A DNA stretch of 64,000 bases from Mycolicibacterium chlorophenolicum (GTDB lineage: Bacteria; Actinomycetota; Actinomycetes; Mycobacteriales; Mycobacteriaceae): positions 50,184 to 114,183 of the forward strand of contig NZ_JYNL01000008.1 of the NCBI RefSeq assembly GCF_001044235.1, written 5' to 3'. A program made the translations under genes and the position numbers. Numbering within the stretch: position 1 is the first letter of the stretch; every line of letters begins with the position of its first letter. Below, in pieces: positions 57,083-64,000 of the stretch. Under the pieces are notes generated by a model. It saw only the letters and a list, made by a program, of their open reading frames with translations. It did no database searches and had not been told where the DNA came from.

Positions 57083-58537
57083 ATGTCCGTGGCCAGCCCG
57101 CCGCGCGTCGCGATCATCGGCGCCGGCTTCGCCGGCATCGTCACCGCCATCAAACTGCAGCGGGCCGGGATCGACTACGTGATCTTCGAGCGTTCCGAGG
57201 GCGTCGGCGGAACCTGGTGGGAGAACCGCTATCCGGGCGCGGAGACCGACGCCGCGTCGCACCTGTACGCCTACTCGTTCGCGCCGTACGACTGGAGCCG
57301 TACGCACGTCCGCCGCGCCGAGATCCAGGAGTACCTCGAGCACGTGGCCGAGTCCTTCGGCGTCATGGACTCGATCCGGTTCAAGGAGACCGTGGACTCC
57401 GTGACGTGGGACGACGCGTCCTGCGAGTACGTCGTGCAGACCGCCGCGGGCGAGAGCGAGCGCTTCGGCTTCGTGGTGTCCGCCGTCGGCCTGTTCGCGT
57501 CACCGAAGTTCCCGGTGTGGCCCGGACTCGAGGACTTCAGCGGTGAGGTGGTGCACACCGCCGAGTGGGACGAGGCGCTCGACGTCACGGGCAAGGACGT
57601 CGCCGTGGTCGGCACCGGATCCAGTGCCGCGCAGGTGGTCCCGACGGTGGCGCCGCACGCCCGGTCGGTCACCGTCTACCAGCGCCAGCCCGGATGGGTG
57701 CTGCCCAAGGGTGACCGCGACTTCAGCGCGTGGGAGCGGCGGCTCTTCTCCCTCCCCATGATGCAGCGGCTGAATCGGGTTCGCCTCTATGTGCGTCAGG
57801 AGCGCCGCGAATGGCACGGCGCAGTGTTCCGCGCCGGCAGCAGGATGAACCGGCGCTGGGAGAACAAGGCCCGCGCCTATCTCGCGGAGGTCTTCGCCGA
57901 CCGCCCCGATCTCGCCGACGCGCTGCTGCCCGACTATCCGTTCGCCGGGAAGCGGACGGTGGTCACGAGCGACTTCTACCCGGCGCTGCTGCGCGACGAT
58001 GTCCATCTGGTCCCGAAAGCCGTGGTCTCGTGCACGAGCACCGGCATCATCGACAGCGACGGCGCGGAACGCAAGGCCGACGTGCTGGTGCTGGCCACCG
58101 GCTATGTGGCGACGAGATTCCTTGCCTCACTGCAGGTTCGGGGTCGCAACGGCATCGACCTGAACACCGTGTGGGGACCCGATCCGTACGCGCTGGCCGG
58201 GCTGATGGTCCCCGGGTTCCCGAACTTCTTCATCATGTACGGCCCCAACACCAACGGCGGGCTCACGGTGTCGAACTTCGAGCACGAGGCGGATTTCATC
58301 GTCTCCCAGATCACCCGCGTGCTGCGGAAAGGCAAATCCCAGGTGGACGCACGTGGCAGCGTGGTGAGCGCGTACAACCGATGGGTCCAGCACCGCATCA
58401 GCAGCACCGCCTGGGTCGACGGCAGTAACTACTTCGCCTCGTCGACCGGCCGGATCGTGACGCAGTGGCCGGAGGGCGCCGCGGTGTACGCCCTCGTGCT
58501 GCTGGCGCTGCGACGGCTCGGTACGCGAGTGTCCTGA
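57083..58537 (+). CDS. Baeyer-Villiger-type flavin monooxygenase
   Basis: A 484-residue FAD/NADPH monooxygenase. GAGFAG (13-18) begins the FAD fold, the fingerprint F152-SGEVVHTAEW-D163 (FxGxxxHxxxWD) marks Baeyer-Villiger enzymes, GTGSSAAQVV is the NADPH fold and LATGYVATRFL the C-terminal ATG motif. The reaction inserts oxygen next to a ketone to give an ester or lactone. The lactonase-like MBL gene downstream fits that. ATG 57083 (GGAG 9 bases upstream) is preferred to GTG 57035 or ATG 57050, which would add a tail without a known domain. Confidence 0.87.
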   Translation: MSVASPPRVAIIGAGFAGIVTAIKLQRAGIDYVIFERSEGVGGTWWENRYPGAETDAASHLYAYSFAPYDWSRTHVRRAEIQEYLEHVAESFGVMDSIRFKETVDSVTWDDASCEYVVQTAAGESERFGFVVSAVGLFASPKFPVWPGLEDFSGEVVHTAEWDEALDVTGKDVAVVGTGSSAAQVVPTVAPHARSVTVYQRQPGWVLPKGDRDFSAWERRLFSLPMMQRLNRVRLYVRQERREWHGAVFRAGSRMNRRWENKARAYLAEVFADRPDLADALLPDYPFAGKRTVVTSDFYPALLRDDVHLVPKAVVSCTSTGIIDSDGAERKADVLVLATGYVATRFLASLQVRGRNGIDLNTVWGPDPYALAGLMVPGFPNFFIMYGPNTNGGLTVSNFEHEADFIVSQITRVLRKGKSQVDARGSVVSAYNRWVQHRISSTAWVDGSNYFASSTGRIVTQWPEGAAVYALVLLALRRLGTRVS

Positions 58538-58557
58538 CGACGACGAAGGGCGGACCG

Positions 58558-59421
58558 GTGGCTGTTCAGGCGTCACGGATGTTCCTGCTGCAGTACGGCG
58601 CGGAACGGGTGCCCCGGTCGCTGTCGCTGCGCGACGGGCCGTCCGATCTGGGGTGGGAGCCGCTGTACGGGGTGCTGGTCGACACCGACGACGGCTGGGT
58701 GCTGTTCGACACCGGGATGGGCCGCGAGGCCCTCGACGCCGACGAGACCCAGGACAGCTACCGGGCCGCGGCCGTGGATGCCGGCGCGGATCCGGACCGC
58801 CCCACCTGGTCGCTGCACCCCACGCCGCCCGACCCGACCCGCTGGAACTGGGGTCTCGCCGGTGACCCTCTAGTCGAGGCGCTGGCCGCGGTCGGCCTCG
58901 CGGTCGGTGATCTGTACTTGGCCGTGATCAGCCATCTGCATCTGGATCACTCCGGCGGTATCCCGCTGCTGGCCGAGGCCGGCGTGCCGGTCGCGATCCA
59001 CCGGGCGGAGCTGGAGTTCGCGCGCAGCGGGCGGGCGACATTCGAGGAGGGCTTCCGCGCGCCCGACTGGTCCGATCCGCGCACCCGCTGGGAGGTCCTC
59101 GACGGCGACGCCGAGGTCGCACCCGGGGTCACGGTCGTGTCCACACCCGGACACACGCCGGGCCACGTCTCCCTGCGCATCGAGCTGCCCCAGACCGGCA
59201 CATGGATCTTCGCCGCGGACGCCGCCGATCTGGGACAGAACCTGCTCGACCGCGTGCCGTGCGGTTACTGCGCCGGCGGTGCGGTCGAGGACGAGGCCGC
59301 GGCGTCGTCGTCCCTGGAGCGGCTACTCGCCGACGCGGCCGACGCGGACGCCCGGCTGATCCCCGGTCACGACCAGCTGGTGTTCAACGCCGTCCGGCAC
59401 CCTCCGTCCGGGCACCGCTGA
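58558..59421 (+). CDS. Metallo-beta-lactamase-fold hydrolase, lactonase-like
   Basis: A 287-residue MBL protein. The zinc motif SHLHLDHSGG gives H126, H128, D130 and H131; VIHRAELEFAR, STPGHTPGHVSL and FAADAADLGQN carry further ligands (His and Asp); LIPGHD ends the site. The HxHxDH-H-D-H pattern and STPGHTPGH are those of AttM/AhlL-type N-acyl-homoserine lactonases and other lactone hydrolases. GTG 58558 has GAAGGG. It probably opens a lactone made by the preceding monooxygenase (inference). Confidence 0.85.
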   Translation: MAVQASRMFLLQYGAERVPRSLSLRDGPSDLGWEPLYGVLVDTDDGWVLFDTGMGREALDADETQDSYRAAAVDAGADPDRPTWSLHPTPPDPTRWNWGLAGDPLVEALAAVGLAVGDLYLAVISHLHLDHSGGIPLLAEAGVPVAIHRAELEFARSGRATFEEGFRAPDWSDPRTRWEVLDGDAEVAPGVTVVSTPGHTPGHVSLRIELPQTGTWIFAADAADLGQNLLDRVPCGYCAGGAVEDEAAASSSLERLLADAADADARLIPGHDQLVFNAVRHPPSGHR

Positions 59422-59429
59422 GCGCGTCG

Positions 59430-60083
59430 TCACTCGGTGAACAGCAGGGCGGCGACCGCCTTGCCGGTGTCCTCGATGTGTTGATGGGCCACGCGGTCGG
59501 CGGCGTCGGCGTCCTGGGCGCGCACGTGCTCGAGCACCTCTTCGTGGACGTGCCGCCAATCCTCGCCGAGCTCGTGCGCGACGGTGGAGAAGTAGAACCG
59601 CGCCCGCTTCTCCAGGGCCGCCGAGGTGGTGGCCAGCACCGAGTTCCTCGCCGCGGCGCGCAGCGCGGCGTAGAACCCGGCGCCGGAGGCACGCTCGTCG
59701 CTGGCGTCCTTGCTCTCCTGGATGCGGGCGGCGAGCAGGTCGAGGTCGGCGTCGGTGCGGCGCAGCGCGGCCCACCGGGCCACGAGTCCCTCGACCACGG
59801 CGCGGAACTCGAAGAGCTCACCGAGTTCCTCGGCCGTCCGCTCGCGCACGTGGACGCCGTGCCGCGGCTTGATGTCGACCCACCCGGCCTCGTGCAGGGA
59901 GCGCAGCGCCTCGCGGACGGGGATGCGGCTCATGCCGAACTGGGCGGCCAGCACGTCGGCGTGGATGCGTTCGCCGGGCTTGAGCTCGCCCGCGATGATC
60001 GCTGTCTCGAGCGCGTCGTGGACGCGGGTGGTCAGCGTGGCGTTCGCCGGGAACGCGGGCACCGACGGCGAGGTAATGCTCAC
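59430..60083 (-). CDS. GntR-family regulator, FCD (FadR) type
   Basis: A 217-residue regulator. The winged helix (VHDALETAIIAGELKPGERIHADVLAAQFGMSRIPVREALRSLHEAGW when read through residues 20-68) is followed by an all-helical FCD domain (ELFEFRAVVEGLVARWAALR; FYAALRAAARNSVLA; HVHEEVLEHVRAQDADAADRVAHQHIEDT) with metal-binding His/Asp positions. GTG 60083 follows AGGAAGG; longer in-frame starts add a basic tail. It probably represses the flanking catabolic operons; its own promoter region has TTCGTATACTT. Confidence 0.85.
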   Translation of the reverse strand: MSITSPSVPAFPANATLTTRVHDALETAIIAGELKPGERIHADVLAAQFGMSRIPVREALRSLHEAGWVDIKPRHGVHVRERTAEELGELFEFRAVVEGLVARWAALRRTDADLDLLAARIQESKDASDERASGAGFYAALRAAARNSVLATTSAALEKRARFYFSTVAHELGEDWRHVHEEVLEHVRAQDADAADRVAHQHIEDTGKAVAALLFTE

Positions 60084-60180
60084 GGCCTTCCTGTCCTGTG
60101 GTCTTGGCCGGCTCGGCACGTTGCTGAACGAGCCGGCGCACTGTTGATGAAGTATACGAACCCGCGCCGCGGGACCCGTC

Positions 60181-61404
60181 TCACGGCGCGCGCAGGTACT
60201 CCAGGGCCGTCAGCGTGTACAGCGCGGCGCACCGCAGGACCTCGTCCTCGTCGGCGTAGTCGTCGATGCCCGCGGACCACGTCGGCTGGGGTCCGTAGCA
60301 GAGCGCCTGGACCCCCTCGCGGCGCCAGCGGCTGGCGTCGCTGGCGGGCAGCCGGATCGCGTAGGTCGGCGGAGCGTTGATGACGGCCCGGGAGGCGACG
60401 TCCCAGGCGCGGGTCAGCGGTGCTTCGGGCGCGGTCCAGTTGGCGTCCCAGCCCTTGAGCCGTCGGACCCGCACCGACTCGATGTCCGCGACGGCGTTCT
60501 CGACCATGGCCAGCGCGTCCTCGGCGGGGATGCCGGGCGGCAGCCGCAGGTCGACCTCGGCGGCGGCGCCGGTGGCCATCTGGCCGACGAAGGTGCCGGC
60601 CGTCAGGGTGCCGACGTTGGCCGTGAGGACCAGCCCGGGATCCGGATCGTCCTCCGACGTGGCCATCGCGGCGAGTTCGGGCGGCAGCGTTCCGGTTCGC
60701 CCCGTGAGGTCGTCGATGCGGGCCACTGCCTGTGCGATGCGCGCCGAGGCCGAGCGACCGCGCTGCACGGCCGACGAGTGACCGGCGGGTCCCTCGGCGG
60801 TCAGCGCGACCCACAGCACGCCCTTCTCGCCGAGCGCGAGACGACGAAATCCGGGTCCCTCGCCGCAGATGAGCGCGTCGCCGTACAGATCCGGGTGTTC
60901 GCGCAGCAGGTAGGCCGCTCCGTTGTCACCGAACACCACCTCGTCGCTGACGGCGGTGAACGTGATCCTGCCGCGCCAGGTGCCCTGATGCTCGGCGAGC
61001 AAGGCCGCGGCCGTGACCATGGCGGCCACCGCCCCTTTCATGTTTCCCATGCCCAGGCCGTAGAGCCGTCCGTCGGTGCGGGTCAGCTCCCACACCGGCT
61101 GGGTCCAGGCGGACTCATCGCCGGGCGGCATGGTGTCGAGGTGGACGTTGAGGACGAGGTGCGGGCCCGGCCGGCCGGAGTCGAGCTCGGCGACGACCGA
61201 CGGCATGGTCGGGACGAGACGCTTCTGACGGGAGCCGATACCGCGGTCCGTCAGGGCCCGCGTCACCACGTCGGCCATCTCCCGCGTGTCCCCGTCGGGG
61301 TTCACGCTGGGCGCAGCCACCAGCTCGGCGCACAGCGCGACGATCTCCTCGCGCTGCTGAGCGACGGCGTGCAGCACCTGCGCCGTCAGACCGTCCATGC
61401 TCAT
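60181..61404 (-). CDS. M20-family metallopeptidase/deacylase (ArgE/DapE-like)
   Basis: A 407-residue M20 enzyme. LVLNVHLDTMPPG carries the first zinc His-x-Asp, GMGNMKGAVAA the second-zinc region, FTAVSDEVVFGDNGAAYLL the catalytic glutamate and EGPGF the next ligand. At the usual EE pair the second residue is Val, a deviation to check. ArgE/DapE relatives remove acyl groups from amino acids or cut small amides. ATG 61404 overlaps the stop of the gamma-glutamyltransferase gene (ATGA), so the two are one operon. Confidence 0.85.
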   Translation of the reverse strand: MSMDGLTAQVLHAVAQQREEIVALCAELVAAPSVNPDGDTREMADVVTRALTDRGIGSRQKRLVPTMPSVVAELDSGRPGPHLVLNVHLDTMPPGDESAWTQPVWELTRTDGRLYGLGMGNMKGAVAAMVTAAALLAEHQGTWRGRITFTAVSDEVVFGDNGAAYLLREHPDLYGDALICGEGPGFRRLALGEKGVLWVALTAEGPAGHSSAVQRGRSASARIAQAVARIDDLTGRTGTLPPELAAMATSEDDPDPGLVLTANVGTLTAGTFVGQMATGAAAEVDLRLPPGIPAEDALAMVENAVADIESVRVRRLKGWDANWTAPEAPLTRAWDVASRAVINAPPTYAIRLPASDASRWRREGVQALCYGPQPTWSAGIDDYADEDEVLRCAALYTLTALEYLRAP

Positions 61405-62867
61405 GCCGATCCTCGGGTGTCGGTCTGGCGTCGCCAGTCGGCGATCGCGTAGGGGCCGGGGTCGGTGCCGGCCGCGACGACGGCGCCGAACACGTCGGCG
61501 CCCGCCTCGCGCGGGACCACGCGATGCCCGCGCGCGGACAGCGCGTCGCTGCCCGGGTGGCCCTCCTCGATCAACAGATCGCCGTCCTGGCTGCGCCACC
61601 GCAGCGCGCCGACGGCGTCCGCGAGCGGGGTTCCGGCGATCGTCGTCGCGGCGAGCACCTGCAGCAGCGTCTGCACCTGGCCGTCGGCGCCCGGGGTGGC
61701 GATGCCGAGCACGCCGGCGGGCGAGGTCACCATCGCCGGCGCGAGCGTGTGCACCGGCCGCTTGCCCGGCGCCGCGGCGTTGTCCCCGTCGGTGAAGCCT
61801 GCGGCCCGGTTGTTCAGCACGATGCCCAGCTCGGGCACGAAGACGCCGGAGCCGAAGTCGTCGAAGACACTCACCAGCGACGAGACGACCTGACCCGTGG
61901 CGTCGACCGTGGCCACGCCGGCGGTGTGGAGGTAGGCGCGCGGGCCTGCGCGTCCCGAGGCCCGCTCGAGGTCGACCGAGAGATCCAGATCGAGAAGCGA
62001 GGCGCCGCTCCCGCACGACGAGCGGTGTTCGAAGGCGGCCCCGGTGACCTCGACCAGCAGGTGGTCCTCGACGGGCACGCCCTGGGCGTGGAGCCGGCGT
62101 ACCTGCTGCAGCGCCATGGCCAGCAGGACTCCCTGCGACATCGGCGGCTGGACGTGCACGCGTCCCGCGCCCCAGTCCACGGCCACGGGCGGCGGGCACG
62201 GCGTGTGGTGGTCGGAAAGATCCGCCGGCGCGAGCGACCCGCCGCAGCGGCGTACGGCGTCGACGACGGCAGCCGCGCCGGATCCGCTGTAGAAGGCGTC
62301 GCGCCCGTGGTCGGCGATGCGCTCGAGCAGGCCGGCCAGCTCGGGCTGCAGCCACGGACCGCCGTGCGTCGCGGCCGACAGCAGCGACCAGTCCCCGGCG
62401 CCGCCGTCCTCGAGGCGTGCCCGCTGCCGGTCGACGGACTCGAGAAGGCTTGCGTCCGGGACGATTCCGTCGCGTGCGAGCTCGATCGCCGGCGCCAGCA
62501 CGACGTCCAGCGGCAGTCGCCCCCAGCGCGCACTCATGGTCGCCCAGCCGTCGACGAGCCCGGGAACGGTCACCGAGGTGCCCCCGGAATCGTGCGGCGT
62601 CGCGTCGAGACCCCGCGGACTCAACCCGGTCCCGTTCACCGCGGCCACCTGGTCGCGGTCGTGCACGAGCGCGAGCAGGTCGCCACCGAGCCCGGCCGCC
62701 TGTGGCAGCACCACGCAGATCACCGCCTGCGCGGCGACCGCGGCATCGGCCGCACTGCCGCCCTGCTCCAACATCTGTATCGCGGCCTGCGTGGCCAGCG
62801 GGTGCGCCGTGGAGGCAGCGCCTTTCGCTCCTGAGGCGAGCGTGGCGCGGTGGCCGGACTGGGGCAA
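61401..62867 (-). CDS. Gamma-glutamyltransferase-like Ntn hydrolase
   Basis: A 488-residue GGT-family protein. GGSAADAAVAAQAVICVVLPQAAGLGGD is the conserved opening of the large subunit; AYLHTAGVATVDATGQVVS marks the autocleavage site with T315 as candidate nucleophile; the small-subunit features LGIVLNNRAAGF and SPAGVLGIATPGADGQVQTLLQV follow. Usual TTH is THAG-like here, so activity may be acylase-like. No signal peptide is present, unlike classical secreted GGT. TTG 62867 follows CTGGAGACC. The role may be removal of a gamma-glutamyl or acyl group before M20 cleavage. Confidence 0.83.
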   Translation of the reverse strand: MPQSGHRATLASGAKGAASTAHPLATQAAIQMLEQGGSAADAAVAAQAVICVVLPQAAGLGGDLLALVHDRDQVAAVNGTGLSPRGLDATPHDSGGTSVTVPGLVDGWATMSARWGRLPLDVVLAPAIELARDGIVPDASLLESVDRQRARLEDGGAGDWSLLSAATHGGPWLQPELAGLLERIADHGRDAFYSGSGAAAVVDAVRRCGGSLAPADLSDHHTPCPPPVAVDWGAGRVHVQPPMSQGVLLAMALQQVRRLHAQGVPVEDHLLVEVTGAAFEHRSSCGSGASLLDLDLSVDLERASGRAGPRAYLHTAGVATVDATGQVVSSLVSVFDDFGSGVFVPELGIVLNNRAAGFTDGDNAAAPGKRPVHTLAPAMVTSPAGVLGIATPGADGQVQTLLQVLAATTIAGTPLADAVGALRWRSQDGDLLIEEGHPGSDALSARGHRVVPREAGADVFGAVVAAGTDPGPYAIADWRRQTDTRGSA

Positions 62868-62918
62868 CGGAGGTCTCCAGGGAAGTCGTGAGAAGGGCTT
62901 GCCAAATGCGACGCTGAG

Positions 62919-62930
62919 ATAGAATATAAA
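62919..62930 (-). promoter_or_regulatory. 12-base element shared with the ABC-operon promoter
   Basis: ATAGAATATAAA (TTTATATTCTAT on the minus strand) is identical to 54432-54443. Here it reads towards the GGT-M20 operon, overlapping a -10-like TATCTC with a possible -35 TTGCTG upstream, and it also lies 31 bp before the + strand GlcG gene. An FCD-type GntR operator is the best guess. Confidence 0.5.
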
Positions 62931-62960
62931 TCATCCCAACAGCAATGTGAAGGAGCGAGG

Positions 62961-63446
62961 ATGACTCAGACTGTGGCCACGGCGAGCGCAGTCGGGACGC
63001 CTGACCTGGTGCAGGCCCCCGATATGTCGCTCGCGGTCGCCGAGCTCATGCTCGCAGAAGTCAAGGCCCGCGCGTCGGCCAAAGGTCTGCGGTTGGCCGC
63101 GGCCGTCGTCGACCGCGGCGGCAACCTGGTGGCGGCCATGCGCATGGACTACGCCCAGCTCGGCGCCAGCTCACTGGCCCTCGACAAGGCGGTGACCGCG
63201 GTCTCCTTCGGCATGCCGACCGCGGCCTGGACCGAGAGCAGCGCCCCGGGCGGGAGCGACTGGGGACTGGCCCACACCCTCGGTGGCCGCGCGATCGTCT
63301 TCCCGGGCGGCGTCCCGGTGTTCGCCGGAACGCACCTGGTCGGCGGGCTGGGCGTGAGCGGGGCCGCGTCCGAGGTCGACGCAGCCTGCGCCGCGCTGGC
63401 CGTGCAAGATCAGGGCCTCGACGTCGAAGCCGCGGAGATCCCGTGA
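62961..63446 (+). CDS. GlcG/HbpS-family protein
   Basis: A 161-residue protein of the GlcG/HbpS (DUF336) fold: SLAVAELMLAEVKARASAKGLRLAAAVVDRGGNLVAAMRMD and SLALDKAVTAVSFGMPTAAW are the signature strands; GRAIVFPGGVPVF and VGGLGVSGAASEVDAACA follow. Members bind haem or act as accessory proteins of catabolic enzymes. ATG 62961 has AAGGAGCGAGG. Its TGA overlaps the next GTG. Confidence 0.85.
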   Translation: MTQTVATASAVGTPDLVQAPDMSLAVAELMLAEVKARASAKGLRLAAAVVDRGGNLVAAMRMDYAQLGASSLALDKAVTAVSFGMPTAAWTESSAPGGSDWGLAHTLGGRAIVFPGGVPVFAGTHLVGGLGVSGAASEVDAACAALAVQDQGLDVEAAEIP

Positions 63447-64000
63447 GCGGCGTCCTCGTGGCCGGCGGCGCGACGGGCATCGGAGCGGCCGCGGTCCGCG
63501 CCTTCCGTCAGCGCGGTGACCGGGTGCTGCTCGCCGACCGCAACGAGGAGGCCGGCAAAGCCCTTGTCGCCGAGGATCTTCCGGGCGAGGCCGCGTTCCT
63601 GCGCAGCGACTTCGCCGAGAGCGATGCAGCGGAGGCCGCCGTGGAGGCCGCGGTCAGCTTCAACGTCGGATCGCTTGACACCGTCTTCTACAACGCGGCA
63701 GTGCTGGAGGCGCGGCCTCTCGGCGAGTGGACCGCGCAGGACTGGGACCGCAGCTCGGCGGTGAACCTGCGTGCGCCGTTCCTGATGTCGCAGGCCGCCT
63801 CTCCGCACCTCCGAAAGTCCGAGACCGGCCGGATCATCCTCACCTCGTCCACGGGCGCGTTCCGTGGACATGCCGGCATGCCGGCCTACCACGCCACCAA
63901 GGCGGGGCTTCTCGGCATGGTGCGCGCCCTGGCCGACGAGTTGGGGCCCGACGGCGTGACGGTCAACGCCGTCTGCCCCGGGTGGGTGGACACCCCCTTC
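63443..64000 (+). CDS. Short-chain dehydrogenase, cut by the right edge
   Basis: 186 codons of a classical SDR without a stop in the window. VLVAGGATGIGAAAVRAF is the glycine-rich fold, NAAVLEARPLGEW the NAA/NxAG region, TSSTGAFRGHAGMPAYHATKAG the Ser-Tyr-x3-Lys active site (YHATK), and VNAVCPGWVDTPF the C-terminal motif. GTG 63443 overlaps the GlcG stop. It probably oxidises an alcohol intermediate to the ketone needed by the monooxygenase (inference). Confidence 0.88.
   Translation, partial: MSGVLVAGGATGIGAAAVRAFRQRGDRVLLADRNEEAGKALVAEDLPGEAAFLRSDFAESDAAEAAVEAAVSFNVGSLDTVFYNAAVLEARPLGEWTAQDWDRSSAVNLRAPFLMSQAASPHLRKSETGRIILTSSTGAFRGHAGMPAYHATKAGLLGMVRALADELGPDGVTVNAVCPGWVDTPF

Noticed and set aside
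60181..62934. A 917-residue minus-strand frame suggesting an M20 fusion
   Set aside because: Its N-terminal half lies over the GGT gene in another frame and is low complexity; the ATGA-coupled M20 start at 61404 is credible.

Overview
The window is high-GC DNA with dense, often overlapping genes and many GTG or TTG starts. The gene content points to a fast-growing mycobacterium (Mycolicibacterium-like): a JetABC/EptC-type SMC locus, a DUF6766 protein, a baeRF protein, a SigF-type stress promoter in front of a manganese catalase, and a selenocysteine formate dehydrogenase locus. There are no rRNA genes, no CRISPR array and no recognisable insertion sequence. One tRNA gene is present, tRNA-Sec.

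Layout. (1) 1-14.5 kb: a winged-helix protein and a truncated ATPase, a VTT membrane protein, a Pif1-type helicase ending in a BRCT domain, a threonine-aldolase-like enzyme, an Lrp regulator divergent from an NCS1 permease/ureohydrolase pair, a frameshifted GGDEF gene, a baeRF protein and a DEAD-box helicase. (2) 14.5-18.3 kb: a ferredoxin-reductase-like enzyme, a SulP transporter with its own MerR regulator and a readable MerR-type promoter, and a YceI protein. (3) 18.4-29.7 kb: the selenium block. fdhA (with an in-frame UGA read as selenocysteine), fdhB, an NrfD-like anchor and an ABC-2-like membrane protein form one overlapping operon. They are followed by terC, selB, selA, tRNA-Sec (selC) and selD, so the substrate enzyme and all four Sec factors lie within about 8.5 kb.

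(4) 29.7-36.3 kb: small redox and regulatory genes (two TetR regulators, two NTF2-like proteins, NmrA-like, bicupin, MDR and nitronate monooxygenase-like). (5) 36.3-41 kb: a stress-type cluster with a Mn-catalase behind a SigF-like promoter, a membrane protein, two coiled-coil CsbD-like proteins and a hemerythrin. (6) 41-44.3 kb: an alpha/beta hydrolase, two NAD(P)-binding proteins and a DUF1345 protein. (7) 44.4-54.4 kb: a defence-like island. It holds jetA-jetB-jetC of a Wadjet/MksBEF system with no jetD, a secreted RNase T2, and a two-gene unit of a 700-residue multi-pass membrane protein overlapping a stand-alone reverse transcriptase with a YNDD active site, followed by a non-coding stretch of hairpins. 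I consider the membrane protein/RT unit the best candidate for an undescribed system.

(8) 54.4-64 kb: a catabolic cluster with two opposing operons around a GntR/FCD regulator. It has a binding protein, a fused permease-ATPase, a Baeyer-Villiger-type monooxygenase, a metallo-beta-lactamase-fold (lactonase-like) hydrolase, an M20 amidohydrolase, a gamma-glutamyltransferase-like protein, a GlcG/HbpS protein and an SDR that runs off the right edge. Promoters of the two operons share a 12-base element. The substrate is unknown; a nitrogenous, polar amino-acid-like compound is the inference.
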